The notes: generated from the letters alone by a model not told the origin. A stretch of 64,000 bases of DNA from Oscillospiraceae bacterium (GCA_019423755.1 JAHZAU010000005.1:53225-117224); one strand, 5' to 3'. Shown: positions 22,236 to 31,454, counted from the first letter of the stretch. Translations and numbers: made by a program.

Positions 22236-23981
22236 TTATGCAATAACTTCTGCATCACCGAACCAGAATTTGCCCATGGGGCTCAGGGTCCAGCCGGTAA
22301 CCTTCTCGTTGTTTACCAGGACTTTGTTGACGTTGAAGTACAGAGGAATGATGTAAGCGTCATTCATCAGGATCTCTTCTGCCTGGTAGAAGGCGTCGTA
22401 ACGCTCTTTGCCGGAAGAGGACAGAGCGGTCTCGATTGCCTTGTCGTACTCGGTGTTGGAGTAGCCGTTACCGGACTGCAGGTTGCCGGTTACGAACATA
22501 TCCAGGAAGGTCTGGGGGTCAAGGTAGTCGCCGACCCAGCCGTGACGAGCGATGGAGGAGTAGGTCAGGTTTTGACGGGTATCCTGGAATACAGCCCATT
22601 CCTGGTTGGACAGTTTGACGTCGATGCCCAGGTTGGTCTTCCACATTTCCTGGATCGCCTCAGCCAGAGCTTTCAGGCTGTCGCTGGTGTTGTAAACGAT
22701 CTCCAGCTGCGGGATGCCCTCGCCGTTGGGGTAGCCAGCCTCAGCCAGCAGAGCCTGAGCAGCCTCTACCTGAGCGGTCTCAGCCAGGTAGTAGTTGCCA
22801 GCGGTCTCACGGAAGTCGTTGCCGTCTGCATCGGTGAAGCCGTAGGGAACGTAGCCCAGAGCGACCTTTTCGCCGGCGCCGGTTACGTTCTCAACGATGG
22901 ATTTACGGTCGATGGCCATGGACAGAGCCTGACGGACCTTCTGATCCTGCAGAGCTTCGATCTCGGTCTGAGCGTTGATTACGAAGAAGCTGGTGCCGAT
23001 GTAGGGCATGATCTGCAGGCTGCCGGCAGCAACCAGCTGCTGGATCTCCTCGTTGGGTACGCAGTTGTCGCCGATGTACAGCTCGCCGTTGTTGAAAGCG
23101 GTGAGGCAGGTGGACTGGTCAGAGATCATCTGAGCAACGATGTAGTCGATCTTAACGTTCTCAGCGTTCCAGTAGTTTTCGTTCTTAGCCAGTACGAACT
23201 CCTGACCCATGGTGTAGCCAACCAGGGTGAAGGGGCCGTTGGAGATGGACTTGTCGGGGTCTTTTGCCCACAGACCATCGGTGTCCGCACCGATGATGTC
23301 CTCACGCAGAGGCATGTAGGTGGGGAAGTCCAGCAGCTGCTCGAAGTAGCCGCAGGGCTGTTTCAGGGTAACTTCCAGGGTCTTGTCGTCAACAGCTTTG
23401 ACGCCCAGCTCGCTCTTGTCCTTTTCGCCAGCGGTGATCTCGTCAGCGTTGAGGATGGGGCTCATGATGTAAGCGTACTCCGAAGCGGTCATGGGGTCAA
23501 CGGCTCTCTGCCAAGAGAAGACGAAGTCCTGAGCCTTTACGGGCTGACCGTCGGACCATTTGGCATCACGCAGGGTGAAGGTGTAGGTTACGGTGCCGTC
23601 TTCGTTTTCAACGATGGTGGGCTCAGCCTCTGCCATAGCAGGCTGGGAGCCATTGCCGTCGCTCTTGTCTCTCATCAGACCTTCAAAGGTGTTGAAGATC
23701 ACGTGGCCGCCGTCAACAGTGGAGTTCAGGGTGGGGTCCAGAGTCTTGGAGTCTGCGCCCACGTTCCACATGAGGATGCTGCCGGAGATCTCGCTGCTCT
23801 TTACGCCCTTGGAAGAGCCGGAAGCAGCGGCATCGGTGGTCTCGGTACCCTCGGTGGTGGTACCCTCGGTGGTTTCGGTATTGCCCTCGGTAGAGGTGCC
23901 TTCTTCCTCACTGCCGCAGCCGGTGAACGCGAAGGACGCGGTCATAGCCAGAGCCAGGAGAAGTGCCAATGCTTTTTTCAT
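22236..23981 (-). CDS. oppA: OppA-type peptide-binding lipoprotein, paralogue 1
   Basis: A 581-residue secreted substrate-binding protein of SBP family 5. A lipoprotein signal peptide ends in FTGC with C22 as the lipid anchor. A Thr/Glu/Ser-rich linker (~25-60) leads to the mature domain, which starts MWNVGADSKTLDPTLN and carries family blocks such as DAKWSDGQPVKAQDFVFSWQRAVDP and RQALSMAIDRKSIVENV. It delivers oligopeptides to an Opp permease, probably the oppBCDF operon 6.5 kb away. The ATG at 23981 follows TGGAGGA. It has a consensus promoter and its own terminator. It is closely similar in sequence to the copies at 24235-25950 and 28303-30015. Confidence 0.9.
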   Translation of the reverse strand: MKKALALLLALAMTASFAFTGCGSEEEGTSTEGNTETTEGTTTEGTETTDAAASGSSKGVKSSEISGSILMWNVGADSKTLDPTLNSTVDGGHVIFNTFEGLMRDKSDGNGSQPAMAEAEPTIVENEDGTVTYTFTLRDAKWSDGQPVKAQDFVFSWQRAVDPMTASEYAYIMSPILNADEITAGEKDKSELGVKAVDDKTLEVTLKQPCGYFEQLLDFPTYMPLREDIIGADTDGLWAKDPDKSISNGPFTLVGYTMGQEFVLAKNENYWNAENVKIDYIVAQMISDQSTCLTAFNNGELYIGDNCVPNEEIQQLVAAGSLQIMPYIGTSFFVINAQTEIEALQDQKVRQALSMAIDRKSIVENVTGAGEKVALGYVPYGFTDADGNDFRETAGNYYLAETAQVEAAQALLAEAGYPNGEGIPQLEIVYNTSDSLKALAEAIQEMWKTNLGIDVKLSNQEWAVFQDTRQNLTYSSIARHGWVGDYLDPQTFLDMFVTGNLQSGNGYSNTEYDKAIETALSSSGKERYDAFYQAEEILMNDAYIIPLYFNVNKVLVNNEKVTGWTLSPMGKFWFGDAEVIA

Positions 23982-24067
23982 GTTGTTTCCTCCAGAAAAA
24001 TATGCATATTCTTAAACTTCCCGTCCGTGTACGGAGGCCGGATGCCTCCTTTTGGACGATGTTCCCC

Positions 24068-24096
24068 ATTTTATCACTTTAGCGTAAATTTGTCAA
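24068..24096 (-). promoter_or_regulatory. Predicted promoter of oppA paralogue 1
   Basis: On the minus strand TTGACA (24096-24091), 17-bp spacer, TAAAAT (24073-24068). Near-consensus. Confidence 0.75.
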
Positions 24097-24137
24097 AGGA
24101 TTTAAGAATCCTTTCTGCAATTCGAGAGTTTTGTACA

Positions 24138-24177
24138 AAAAAATACCCGAAACCATGCAGGTTCCGGGTATTTTTGA
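24138..24177 (-). terminator. Terminator of oppA paralogue 2
   Basis: On the minus strand AAAAATACCCGGAACC TGCAT GGTTTCGGGTATTTTTTT: a long stem with one G-T pair and a T-run. Confidence 0.85.
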
Positions 24178-24234
24178 AAATTCTCTTCACAAAGCGGTCA
24201 GATTCGAGCTGGAATCTTTATGCAGATTCGATCG

Positions 24235-25950
24235 TTATGCAACGATGTCAGCGTCGCCGAACCAGAACACGCCCAGGGAGTTGATGGACCAGTTGGAAAC
24301 CTTGTTATTGTTGGCAATAACGGGTTTGGTGGAGAAGTACAGAGGAATGACGTAAGCGTCGTTCATCAGGATCTCCTCAGCAGCATAGAAGGCGTCATAG
24401 CGTTCTTTGCCGGAAGCAGCCAGAGCGGTTTCCATGTACTTGTCGAACTCGGGGTTGGTGTAGCCGCAGCCAGACTGCGGGTTGCCGGTCATGAACATAT
24501 CCAGGAAGGTCTGGGGGTCAAGGTAGTCGCCGGTCCAGCCGTGACGGGCAACAGCCTCGTAGGTCAGGTTTTGACGGGTATCCTGGAATACAGCCCACTC
24601 CTGGTTGGAGAGCTTGGCGTTAACGCCGATGGCTTTCCACATTTCCTGGACTGCCTCAGCAACGGCTTTCAGACCGTCGTTGGTGTTGTACATGATCTCG
24701 ATTTCGGGGATGCCTTCGCCGTTGGGGTAACCAGCCTCGGCCAGCAGAGCCTTAGCGGCTTCCACGTCTGCGGTCTCCTGCATGTAGTAGTTGCCAGCTT
24801 TTTCACGGAAGTCGTTGCCGTCGGGATCGGTGAAGCCGTAAGGAACATAGCCCATTGCCGGTTTCTGGCCGCCGCGGGTAACGTTTTCAACCAGAGCTTT
24901 TCTGTCGATCGCCATAGACAGAGCCTTGCGGACGTTTACATCCTGCAGAGCTTCGATCTTGGTCTGCTGGTTCACAACGTAGAAGTTGATGGAGATGTAG
25001 GGGAAGATCTGGCATTCGCCGGAAGCTACCAGCTGCTGCAGCTCTTCGGAAGCGACCTGGTCAGAGATGTCGACTTCGCCGTTCTTGAAGGCGGTGAGGC
25101 CGGTGCCCTGGTCAACGATCATCTTGATGTCGATGGTGTCGATCTTGATGTTCTCAGCGTTCCAGTAGTTGGGGTTCTTGGAGAGGATTGCATGGTCGGA
25201 CATAACGTACTCAGTCAGCATGTACGGACCATTGCAAACAGCTTTGGCGGGGTCTTTGGCCCAAGCGCCTTCGGTGTCGGTGCCGACGATGTCCTCACGC
25301 AGAGGCATCAGGGTAGCGAAGCTGCACAGTTCCATGAAGTAAGCGCAAGGCTGTTTCAGGGTAACTTCCAAGGTCTTGTCGTCGATGGCTTTGACGCCCA
25401 GTTCGCTCTTATCCTTCTCGCCGTTCATGATAGCGTCAGCGTTGAGGATGGGGCTCATGATGTAAGCGTACTCAGAAGCGGTCATGGGGTCAACGACTCT
25501 CTGCCAAGCGAAGACGAAGTCCTGCGCTTTGACGGGCTGACCGTCGGACCATTTGGCGTCGCGGAGTTTGAAGGTGTAAACGACGGTGCCGTCTTCCTTC
25601 TCTTCGACGGTGGGCATCTCAGCTGCCATAGCGGGCTGCTGGCCGTTGCCGTCGTTCTTATCTCTCATCAGGCCCTCAAAGGTGTGGGCGATGACGTTGG
25701 AGCCGTCTACTGCGGAGTTCAGACCAGGGTCATAGGTCTTGGAGTCGGCAGCCAGGTTCCAAACCAGGGTCTTGCCGCCGCTGGTGCTGGAAGGAGTGGT
25801 GGCCGGAGCTTCTTCGCTGGAGCCGGTGGTGGTTTCTTCTGCGGGAGCCTGTTCGCCCTCGGAGCCTTCAGCGGGAGCAGAACCGCAGCCGGTGAATGCT
25901 ACAGAAAGGGACAGAACCATCGCGAGAAGCAAAGCGAGCGATTTCTTCAT
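24235..25950 (-). CDS. oppA: OppA-type peptide-binding lipoprotein, paralogue 2
   Basis: A 571-residue SBP family 5 lipoprotein. The signal peptide ends FTGC with C22, and a Glu/Thr/Ala-rich linker (~25-58) precedes the mature start LVWNLAADSKTYDPGLN. It aligns with paralogue 1 along its whole length, with the same VRKALSMAIDRKALVENV and TRQNLTY blocks and a near-identical C-terminus (FWFGDADIVA here, FWFGDAEVIA there). Differences gather in the linker and some ligand-pocket loops (FPYISINFYVVNQQ versus MPYIGTSFFVINAQ), so peptide preference may differ. The ATG at 25950 follows TAGGAGGA. A single-gene unit with promoter and terminator. Confidence 0.9.
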   Translation of the reverse strand: MKKSLALLLAMVLSLSVAFTGCGSAPAEGSEGEQAPAEETTTGSSEEAPATTPSSTSGGKTLVWNLAADSKTYDPGLNSAVDGSNVIAHTFEGLMRDKNDGNGQQPAMAAEMPTVEEKEDGTVVYTFKLRDAKWSDGQPVKAQDFVFAWQRVVDPMTASEYAYIMSPILNADAIMNGEKDKSELGVKAIDDKTLEVTLKQPCAYFMELCSFATLMPLREDIVGTDTEGAWAKDPAKAVCNGPYMLTEYVMSDHAILSKNPNYWNAENIKIDTIDIKMIVDQGTGLTAFKNGEVDISDQVASEELQQLVASGECQIFPYISINFYVVNQQTKIEALQDVNVRKALSMAIDRKALVENVTRGGQKPAMGYVPYGFTDPDGNDFREKAGNYYMQETADVEAAKALLAEAGYPNGEGIPEIEIMYNTNDGLKAVAEAVQEMWKAIGVNAKLSNQEWAVFQDTRQNLTYEAVARHGWTGDYLDPQTFLDMFMTGNPQSGCGYTNPEFDKYMETALAASGKERYDAFYAAEEILMNDAYVIPLYFSTKPVIANNNKVSNWSINSLGVFWFGDADIVA

Positions 25951-26088
25951 AACATTTCCTCCTATTTCTCAAGACGCCCGTCCGCCCTCCCACCCATGGG
26001 ATCGAAGCGGCTCAAGTGACAACCAAGCAACAAAGTGACTACCTTGCCCCCGGCTTGCCTACCCGGGCTGTCTCAACAGATTGTTGAA

Positions 26089-26117
26089 AGTATATCATCC
26101 CCATCTTGCAAATTCAA
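26089..26117 (-). promoter_or_regulatory. Predicted promoter of oppA paralogue 2
   Basis: On the minus strand TTGAAT (26117-26112), 17-bp spacer, TATACT (26094-26089). Confidence 0.65.
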
Positions 26118-26470
26118 GGGTCGGGTGGTATTTGTAACTTATGTGTAACCATTCTCGATTTTTGTTTTAAAAAGATTCACATTTATTGGACATTTTGAAT
26201 AAAATTTTGACATTTCCTCCACGCCTTTCCCAATTTGTTTTCCTTGAGCGCACAGATATTTTTGTCAAAAAGATTTCTTTCCACATCTTCCCTGTCAGAT
26301 TTTAGGCCAACCGGCCAAAAACGGCCCGCTCCCCTCCCCGTTCTCCCGCCTTTCTTCTGCATAATATGAATGATATCCTTCATTTTTACCGAGATTTTCC
26401 CGCTTTATCACGAAAAACTGACACTCTTCGCCGAAATCCCTTTCCCGCCTGCAAGCCACCTTTCATGTTG

Positions 26471-26490
26471 GTAAATTGTAGACAATTTAC
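26471..26490. promoter_or_regulatory. Perfect 20-bp palindrome resembling a GntR/FCD-type operator
   Basis: GTAAATTGTAGACAATTTAC has 9-bp arms around AG. The TTGTAGACAA core resembles operators of GntR-FCD regulators. It lies between the oppA2 upstream region and the ABC-F terminator, about 350 nt from the nearest recognisable promoter. Confidence 0.4.
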
Positions 26491-26514
26491 TCTATTTTCC
26501 CTGGAAAACAAAAG

Positions 26515-26551
26515 CCGGGCAGCTGCCCTTTTCTCAAGGACAACTACCCGG
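26515..26551 (-). terminator. Terminator of the ABC-F gene
   Basis: On the minus strand CCGGGTAGTTGTCCTT GAGAA AAGGGCAGCTGCCCGG followed by CTTTTGTTTT: a 16-bp stem with four G-T pairs. Confidence 0.75.
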
Positions 26552-26568
26552 TTCATTTCTTCTTTTTC

Positions 26569-28122
26569 TTATACGATCTTGGTGGTCCAATCTTCGATGT
26601 TCCACACCTGGCTCACCAGGTCCCGGTAAAATTCCGGCTCGTGGCTCACCAGCAGCACCGTGCCGGAAAACTCATCCACCGCCCGGTGCAGTTCCTCCTT
26701 GGCCTCGGTGTCCAGGTGGTTGGTGGGCTCGTCCAGCACCAGGAGGTTGATCTCCTTGAGCATCAGCCCGCAAAGCGCCACCTTGGCCTGTTCGCCGCCG
26801 GAAAGCACCCGCACCTGGCTGGTGATGTGCTCGTTGGTCAGACCGCAGCGGGCCAGGGCGGCCCGCACCTCGCCGTTGCTCATGCCCGGATACTGCCGCC
26901 AGATCTCCTCCATGGCGGTGCGGCGTCCGCAGTCCGGCTCCTGCTCAAAGTACCCGGCCTGCACAAACTGCCCGGTGGTCACCGTGCCGGACACCGGCGG
27001 GATGAGGCCCAGCAGCGTCTTGAGCAGGGTGGATTTGCCCAGGCCGTTGACCCCGCGGATGGCGATCTTCTCCCCGCGCTCCACCAGGAAGTTCAGCGGC
27101 CGGGTCAGCGGCTCGCCGTAGCCCAGCACCAGGTCCCGGGCCAGCAGCACCTCCCGGCTGGGGGTGCGGGCGGTGAGGAACTGGAAGGAAGGCTTGGGCT
27201 TCTCCCGCCCCAGCTCGATGAGCTCCATCTTGTCCAGCTTCTTCTGGCGGCTTTTGGCCAGGTTGGTGGTGGCCACCCGGGCCTTGTTGCGGGCGATAAA
27301 GTCCTCCAGATGGGCGATCTCCTTCTGCTGCTTCTCGTAGGCCTGTTCCAGCTGGCGCTTTTTCAGGGCGTACATCTCCTGGAACTGGTAGTAGTCGCCG
27401 GTATAGCGGGTGAGGACGGCGTTTTCCACGTGGTAGATGACGTTGACCACCTCGTTGAGGAAGGGGATGTCGTGGCTCACCAGGATAAAGGCGTTGTCGT
27501 AGTTTTTGAGGAAGTTTTTGAGCCAGGCGATGTGGTTTTCGTCCAGGAAGTTGGTGGGCTCGTCCAGGATGAGGATCATCGGGTCCTGAAGCAGCAGCCT
27601 CGTCAGCAGCACCTTGGCGCGCTGCCCGCCGGAAAGCTCGCTTACGTCCCGTTCCAGGCCGATCTCCCCCAGCCCCAGGCCGTTGGCGTACTCCTCGATG
27701 CGGGCGTCGATGACGTAAAAGCCGCCGTGTTCCAGCTGGTCCTGGATGTCGGCCGCGTCGGCCATCATGGCTTCCAGCTCCTCCCCTTCCGCCTCGCCCA
27801 TGGCGTCGTAGAGGGCCAGCATCTCCTGCTCCAGGCGGTACATGGGGGCGAAGGCCTCCCGCAGCGCCTGGCGGATGGTCATGCCGGGGGTGAGGGTGGT
27901 GAACTGGTCCAGGTAGCCGGTGGTGATGCGGTTGCACCAGCTGACCTTGCCGGAGTCGGGCATGAGCTGCCCGGTGATGATCTTCAAAAAGGTGGTCTTG
28001 CCCTCGCCGTTGGCGCCCACCAGGCCCACGTGCTCGCCCTTGAGCAGCCGGAAGGAGGCGTCCTGCAGGATGCTGCGGGCCCCAAAGCCGTGGGAAACGT
28101 GTTCTACATTTAATATACTCAT
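26569..28122 (-). CDS. ABC-F family ribosome-associated ATPase (YkpA/YbiT-like)
   Basis: A 517-residue soluble protein with two ABC ATPase domains and no membrane segment. Walker A motifs are GANGEGKTT (domain 1) and GVNGLGKST (domain 2), signatures LSGGQRAK and LSGGEQAK, Walker B LILDEPTNFLD and LVLDEPTNHLD. The inter-domain linker (KKRQLEQAYEKQQKEIAHLEDF and on to KSRQKKLDKME) is the P-site-tRNA-interacting helix pair typical of ABC-F proteins. Its wording is closest to YkpA/YbiT, translation factors rather than Vga/Lsa resistance proteins, though resistance cannot be excluded. The ATG at 28122 follows TGGAGAAG; a GTG nine nt upstream is too close to that site. It lies between two oppA genes without obvious functional link. 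Confidence 0.88.
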   Translation of the reverse strand: MSILNVEHVSHGFGARSILQDASFRLLKGEHVGLVGANGEGKTTFLKIITGQLMPDSGKVSWCNRITTGYLDQFTTLTPGMTIRQALREAFAPMYRLEQEMLALYDAMGEAEGEELEAMMADAADIQDQLEHGGFYVIDARIEEYANGLGLGEIGLERDVSELSGGQRAKVLLTRLLLQDPMILILDEPTNFLDENHIAWLKNFLKNYDNAFILVSHDIPFLNEVVNVIYHVENAVLTRYTGDYYQFQEMYALKKRQLEQAYEKQQKEIAHLEDFIARNKARVATTNLAKSRQKKLDKMELIELGREKPKPSFQFLTARTPSREVLLARDLVLGYGEPLTRPLNFLVERGEKIAIRGVNGLGKSTLLKTLLGLIPPVSGTVTTGQFVQAGYFEQEPDCGRRTAMEEIWRQYPGMSNGEVRAALARCGLTNEHITSQVRVLSGGEQAKVALCGLMLKEINLLVLDEPTNHLDTEAKEELHRAVDEFSGTVLLVSHEPEFYRDLVSQVWNIEDWTTKIV

Positions 28123-28235
28123 CTTTCGCACTTCTCCATCGTCAGATTGCTGCCCGCAGGCAGACTCGTGGCTCCATCATACCACAGCCCCTCCCCTGCT
28201 GGCAAGCCTTCGGGCCTACTGCCGCAGACAAAAAA

Positions 28236-28262
28236 GGAGAGAGCCCCTGGCCGGGGCCCTCT
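28236..28262 (-). terminator. Terminator of oppA paralogue 3
   Basis: On the minus strand GAGAGGGCCCC GGCCA GGGGCTCTCTC is followed by CTTTTTTG. Confidence 0.8.
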
Positions 28263-28302
28263 CGATGGGTGAGGTATATGAAAGTGTGCGAAGATGACGG
28301 GA

Positions 28303-30015
28303 TTATTCTGCCACGATGTCGGCGTTGCCAAACCACAGCTTGCCCAGGGAGTCGATGCCCACCCCGGTGATGCTGGGGCTCATGCAGACCTTCATCTGCG
28401 AGTAGTACAGCGGGATAATGTAAGCGTCCTCCATGATGACCCGCTCGGCCTCGGCGTAGGCGGCGAAGTGTTCCTCGCCCTGGGAGTTGGCAGCGATGGC
28501 GATCTGCTCGTCATAAGCGGGGTTGGCATAACCGCAGGCGGACTGGACGTTGCCGCTGGTGTACATATCCATGAAGGTCATGGGGTCGGTGTAGTCGCCG
28601 CTCCAGCTGTCGCGGGCGATGGCGGGATACTGCAGGCCCACCAGGTTATCCTGGAAGACGGCCCACTCCTGGTTGACCAGTTCCACCTGGATGCCCAGCT
28701 CTTTCCACATCTCCTGGATGGCTTCGGCCACCGATTTGTTCAGGTCCTTGGTGTTGTAGAGGATCTGGATGGTGGGGATGCCTTCGCCTTCGGGGTAACC
28801 GGCCTCGGCCAGCAGGGCTTTGGCCTCATCCAGCTGGGCCTCCTCGGTCAGGTAGTAGCTGCCGGCGTAGTCACGGAAGTCGGTGCTGCCGTCGGCCACA
28901 GTCATGCCGTAGGGCACCAGACCCATAGCCGGAGCCTCGCCGGAGCGGGTGACGTTCTCCACCAGAGCCTTCCGGTCGATGGCCATGGACAGGGCCTTGC
29001 GCACCCGTACATCCTGCAGGGCCTCGATCTCAGTCTGGGCGTTGATCTTATAGTAGGTAGCGTTGAGCAGCGGGTACAGCTGGCACTCGCCGGTAGCGAT
29101 GAGCTGCTGGACCTCCTCAGCGGGGATGGTGTCGGTGATCATATCCACCTCGCCGTTGTGGAAGGCGGTGAGGGAGGTGCCCTCGTCCACGATCATCTTA
29201 AAGACCAGCTGGTCCAGGTTGACGTTTTCGGCATCCCAGTACTCGGGGTTTTTGGTGAGTACCAGCTGGTCGCCCATGGTGTATTCGGTGAGGGTGAAGG
29301 GGCCGTTGGAGACGATCTTCTCCGGGTCTTTGGCCCACAGGCCGTCCACGTCGGTGCCGACGACATCTTCCCGCAGGGGCAGGTAGGTAGGATGGCAGAG
29401 CAGGCCTTCAAAGTAGCCGCAGGTGTGCTTCAGGGTGATCTCCAAAGTCTTGTCGTCGATGGCCTTCACTCCCAGCTCGCTTTTATCCTTTTCCCCGGCG
29501 ATGATCTCCTCGGCGTTGAGGATGGGGGCCATCATGTAAGCATATTCTGCTGCGGTGGCCGGGTCGACCATCCGCTGATAAGCAAAGACGAAGTCCTGCG
29601 CCTTGACCGGCACCCCGTCGGACCAGTTGGCGTCCCGCAAGGTGAAGGTGTAGGTGACGGTGCCGTCGGCGTTCTCCACCACCTGGGGCATCTCAGCGGC
29701 CATAGCGGGCTGGGGGCCGTTGCCGTCGCTCTTGTCCCGCAGCAGGCCTTCAAACTCGTTGACCAGCACCTTGCTGCCGTCGGAGGAGCTGTTCAGGTTG
29801 GGGTCCAGGGTCTTGGGATCGGCGGCCAGGTTGTAGGTCAGCACCTTGGAGCCGGATTCGCTTTCGGTTTCGGTCTCGGACGCAGCGGGGGTCTCGGTGG
29901 TCTCCTGGGTGGATTCCTGGGAGCCGGTTTCCTCGGAAGCCGGTTCGGAACCGCAGCCGGCCATCATGGCAGTACACATTGCAGCTGCCAGAAGCAGCGC
30001 CATCCATTTTTTCAT
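28303..30015 (-). CDS. oppA: OppA-type peptide-binding lipoprotein, paralogue 3
   Basis: A 570-residue SBP family 5 lipoprotein nearest to the permease operon. The signal peptide ends MMAGC with C21, followed by a Ser/Glu/Thr linker (~24-55), then VLTYNLAADPKTLDPNLN. It shares the architecture and most family blocks with paralogues 1 and 2 but is the most diverged (NLVGLQYPAIARDSWSGDY where they have NLTYSSIARHGWVGDY or NLTYEAVARHGWTGDY). Two ATGs are near the AGGAGG; it is 1 nt from the first and 10 nt from the second (30015), which I chose. It has its own promoter and terminator and is separated from oppF by 440 nt, so it is not part of the oppBCDF transcript. Confidence 0.9.
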   Translation of the reverse strand: MKKWMALLLAAAMCTAMMAGCGSEPASEETGSQESTQETTETPAASETETESESGSKVLTYNLAADPKTLDPNLNSSSDGSKVLVNEFEGLLRDKSDGNGPQPAMAAEMPQVVENADGTVTYTFTLRDANWSDGVPVKAQDFVFAYQRMVDPATAAEYAYMMAPILNAEEIIAGEKDKSELGVKAIDDKTLEITLKHTCGYFEGLLCHPTYLPLREDVVGTDVDGLWAKDPEKIVSNGPFTLTEYTMGDQLVLTKNPEYWDAENVNLDQLVFKMIVDEGTSLTAFHNGEVDMITDTIPAEEVQQLIATGECQLYPLLNATYYKINAQTEIEALQDVRVRKALSMAIDRKALVENVTRSGEAPAMGLVPYGMTVADGSTDFRDYAGSYYLTEEAQLDEAKALLAEAGYPEGEGIPTIQILYNTKDLNKSVAEAIQEMWKELGIQVELVNQEWAVFQDNLVGLQYPAIARDSWSGDYTDPMTFMDMYTSGNVQSACGYANPAYDEQIAIAANSQGEEHFAAYAEAERVIMEDAYIIPLYYSQMKVCMSPSITGVGIDSLGKLWFGNADIVAE

Positions 30016-30408
30016 CTTACTCATTCCTCCTGGTGTTTTGCTTCGATGAATGGAGTATACCATGAATAAAAACACATTTCAATGGGTTTTATCAGTATTT
30101 TTATACACTACCCCTCTTTTTGTGCATTGGGATAAAAAATCATATTCCAGAGGAATAATTTTGTGATTTATTCTTATTTTGTTGTATAATTTCGCATATA
30201 TCCCGAGTTATACAGAATATTATTGCATTTATCCCAATTTTCCTGCCGCACGTTCCTCTTGCCGCACCTTGCTTTATACCGGCATTTTTATTCAAGTATT
30301 CCCTCCCGGACAGGTCCTCCTCTTTCCCGCTCCTTCGCCGGGAAAACTGCCCTTTCCGGGAGGTTCTCCACCCTTCCCCCATATTTCCGGGGAAATCCCC
30401 CCAAAGCG
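30016..30408. other. AT-rich intergenic region between oppA paralogue 3 and oppF
   Basis: It contains the oppA3 promoter next to the gene. The rest is AT-rich then GC-rich with no gene or RNA recognised. Confidence 0.5.
30054..30082 (-). promoter_or_regulatory. Predicted promoter of oppA paralogue 3
   Basis: On the minus strand TTGAAA (30082-30077), 17-bp spacer, TATACT (30059-30054). Confidence 0.7.
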
Positions 30409-30441
30409 CAAAAAAATCCCCCTCCCGAAGCGGGAGAGGGA
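30409..30441 (-). terminator. Terminator of the oppBCDF operon
   Basis: On the minus strand CCCTCTCCCG CTT CGGGAGGGGG followed by ATTTTTTTG, 15 nt past the oppF stop. Confidence 0.8.
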
Positions 30442-30455
30442 TTGGGATGGTTCGA

Positions 30456-31454
30456 TTAGTCGAACAGGTGGCAAGCCACAAAGTGACCGGGAGCCACCTC
30501 TTTGAGCTTGGGCTCGCTTTCGGCGCACTTCTGGGTGCAGTATTTGCAGCGGGTGCGGAAGCGGCAGCCGGACGGCGGGTTGATGGGAGACGGAACGTCG
30601 CCTTCCAGCATGATGCGGTGCTTCTCGTTGCGCGGGTTGGGGATCGGAATGGCCGACAGCAGCGCCTGGGTGTAGGGGTGCTGGGGATTCTTGTAGATCT
30701 CGTCGGCGTCTCCGGTCTCCACCAGCTGGCCCAGGTACATAACGCCCAGCTTTTTGGAGATGTGCTTCACCATGGACAGGTCGTGGGCGATGAACAGATA
30801 GGTCAGGCCCATTTCGTCCTGCAGGTCTTCCAGCATGTTGACCACCTGTGCCTGAATGGATACGTCCAGAGCGGAGATGGGCTCATCGCAGATGATGAAC
30901 TTGGGACGGACGGCAAGGGCACGGGCGATACCGATTCTCTGACGCTGACCGCCGGAGAACTCGTGGGGGTAACGGCTGGCGTGCTCGGGTTTCAGACCGA
31001 CGCGCTCCAGCAGGCCGCCGATGATCTCGGCGCGCTCTTTGCCGGAAGCCAGCTTATGGATATCCAGAGCCTCACCGATGATATCGGATACGGTCATTCT
31101 GGGGTTCAGGGACGCATAGGGGTCCTGATAGATCATCTGGATCTCTTTGCGGAAGGGCAGCATCTCTTTTTCAGAGAGCTTGGTGATGTCCTTGCCGTCG
31201 TAGATGATCTGGCCGGAGGTGGGCTCGTACAGGCGGATGATGGTACGGCCGGTGGTGGATTTACCACAGCCGGACTCACCAACCAGGCCCATGGTCTCGC
31301 CCTTGGCGATGCTGAAGGTTACATCGTCCACGGCCTTGGTCACCAGTTTGGGGCCGCCCAGCAGGCCGCCGCCTTTGGTGAAGTATTTCTTCAGGTTTTT
31401 CACCTGAACCAGCGGAGCGTTGTTCTCTGCCATAGGGGTCTTGTTCTCTGCCAT
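30456..31454 (-). CDS. oppF: Oligopeptide ABC transporter ATPase OppF
   Basis: A 332-residue ATPase of the peptide/nickel ABC family, powering the permease from the cytoplasmic face. Walker A GESGCGKSTTG, signature EFSGGQRQRIGIARAL, Walker B FIICDEPISALD and the C-terminal oligopeptide-transporter extension (HPYTQALLSAIP) are visible. The extension ends in a Cys cluster (CRFRTRCKYCTQKC) of the type common in Opp/Dpp ATPases. The N-terminus has a near-duplicate MAENKTP/MAENNAP with two possible Met starts. I kept 31454, whose ATG overlaps the oppD stop by one base (translational coupling). Last gene of the operon, followed by a terminator. Confidence 0.92.
   Translation of the reverse strand: MAENKTPMAENNAPLVQVKNLKKYFTKGGGLLGGPKLVTKAVDDVTFSIAKGETMGLVGESGCGKSTTGRTIIRLYEPTSGQIIYDGKDITKLSEKEMLPFRKEIQMIYQDPYASLNPRMTVSDIIGEALDIHKLASGKERAEIIGGLLERVGLKPEHASRYPHEFSGGQRQRIGIARALAVRPKFIICDEPISALDVSIQAQVVNMLEDLQDEMGLTYLFIAHDLSMVKHISKKLGVMYLGQLVETGDADEIYKNPQHPYTQALLSAIPIPNPRNEKHRIMLEGDVPSPINPPSGCRFRTRCKYCTQKCAESEPKLKEVAPGHFVACHLFD

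Larger units (their letters stand above)
25951..26514. other. Long intergenic region upstream of oppA paralogue 2
   Basis: It holds the oppA2 promoter, then about 350 nt of AT-rich sequence without a gene, and the 20-bp palindrome at 26471-26490. No tRNA or small RNA was recognised. Confidence 0.6.
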
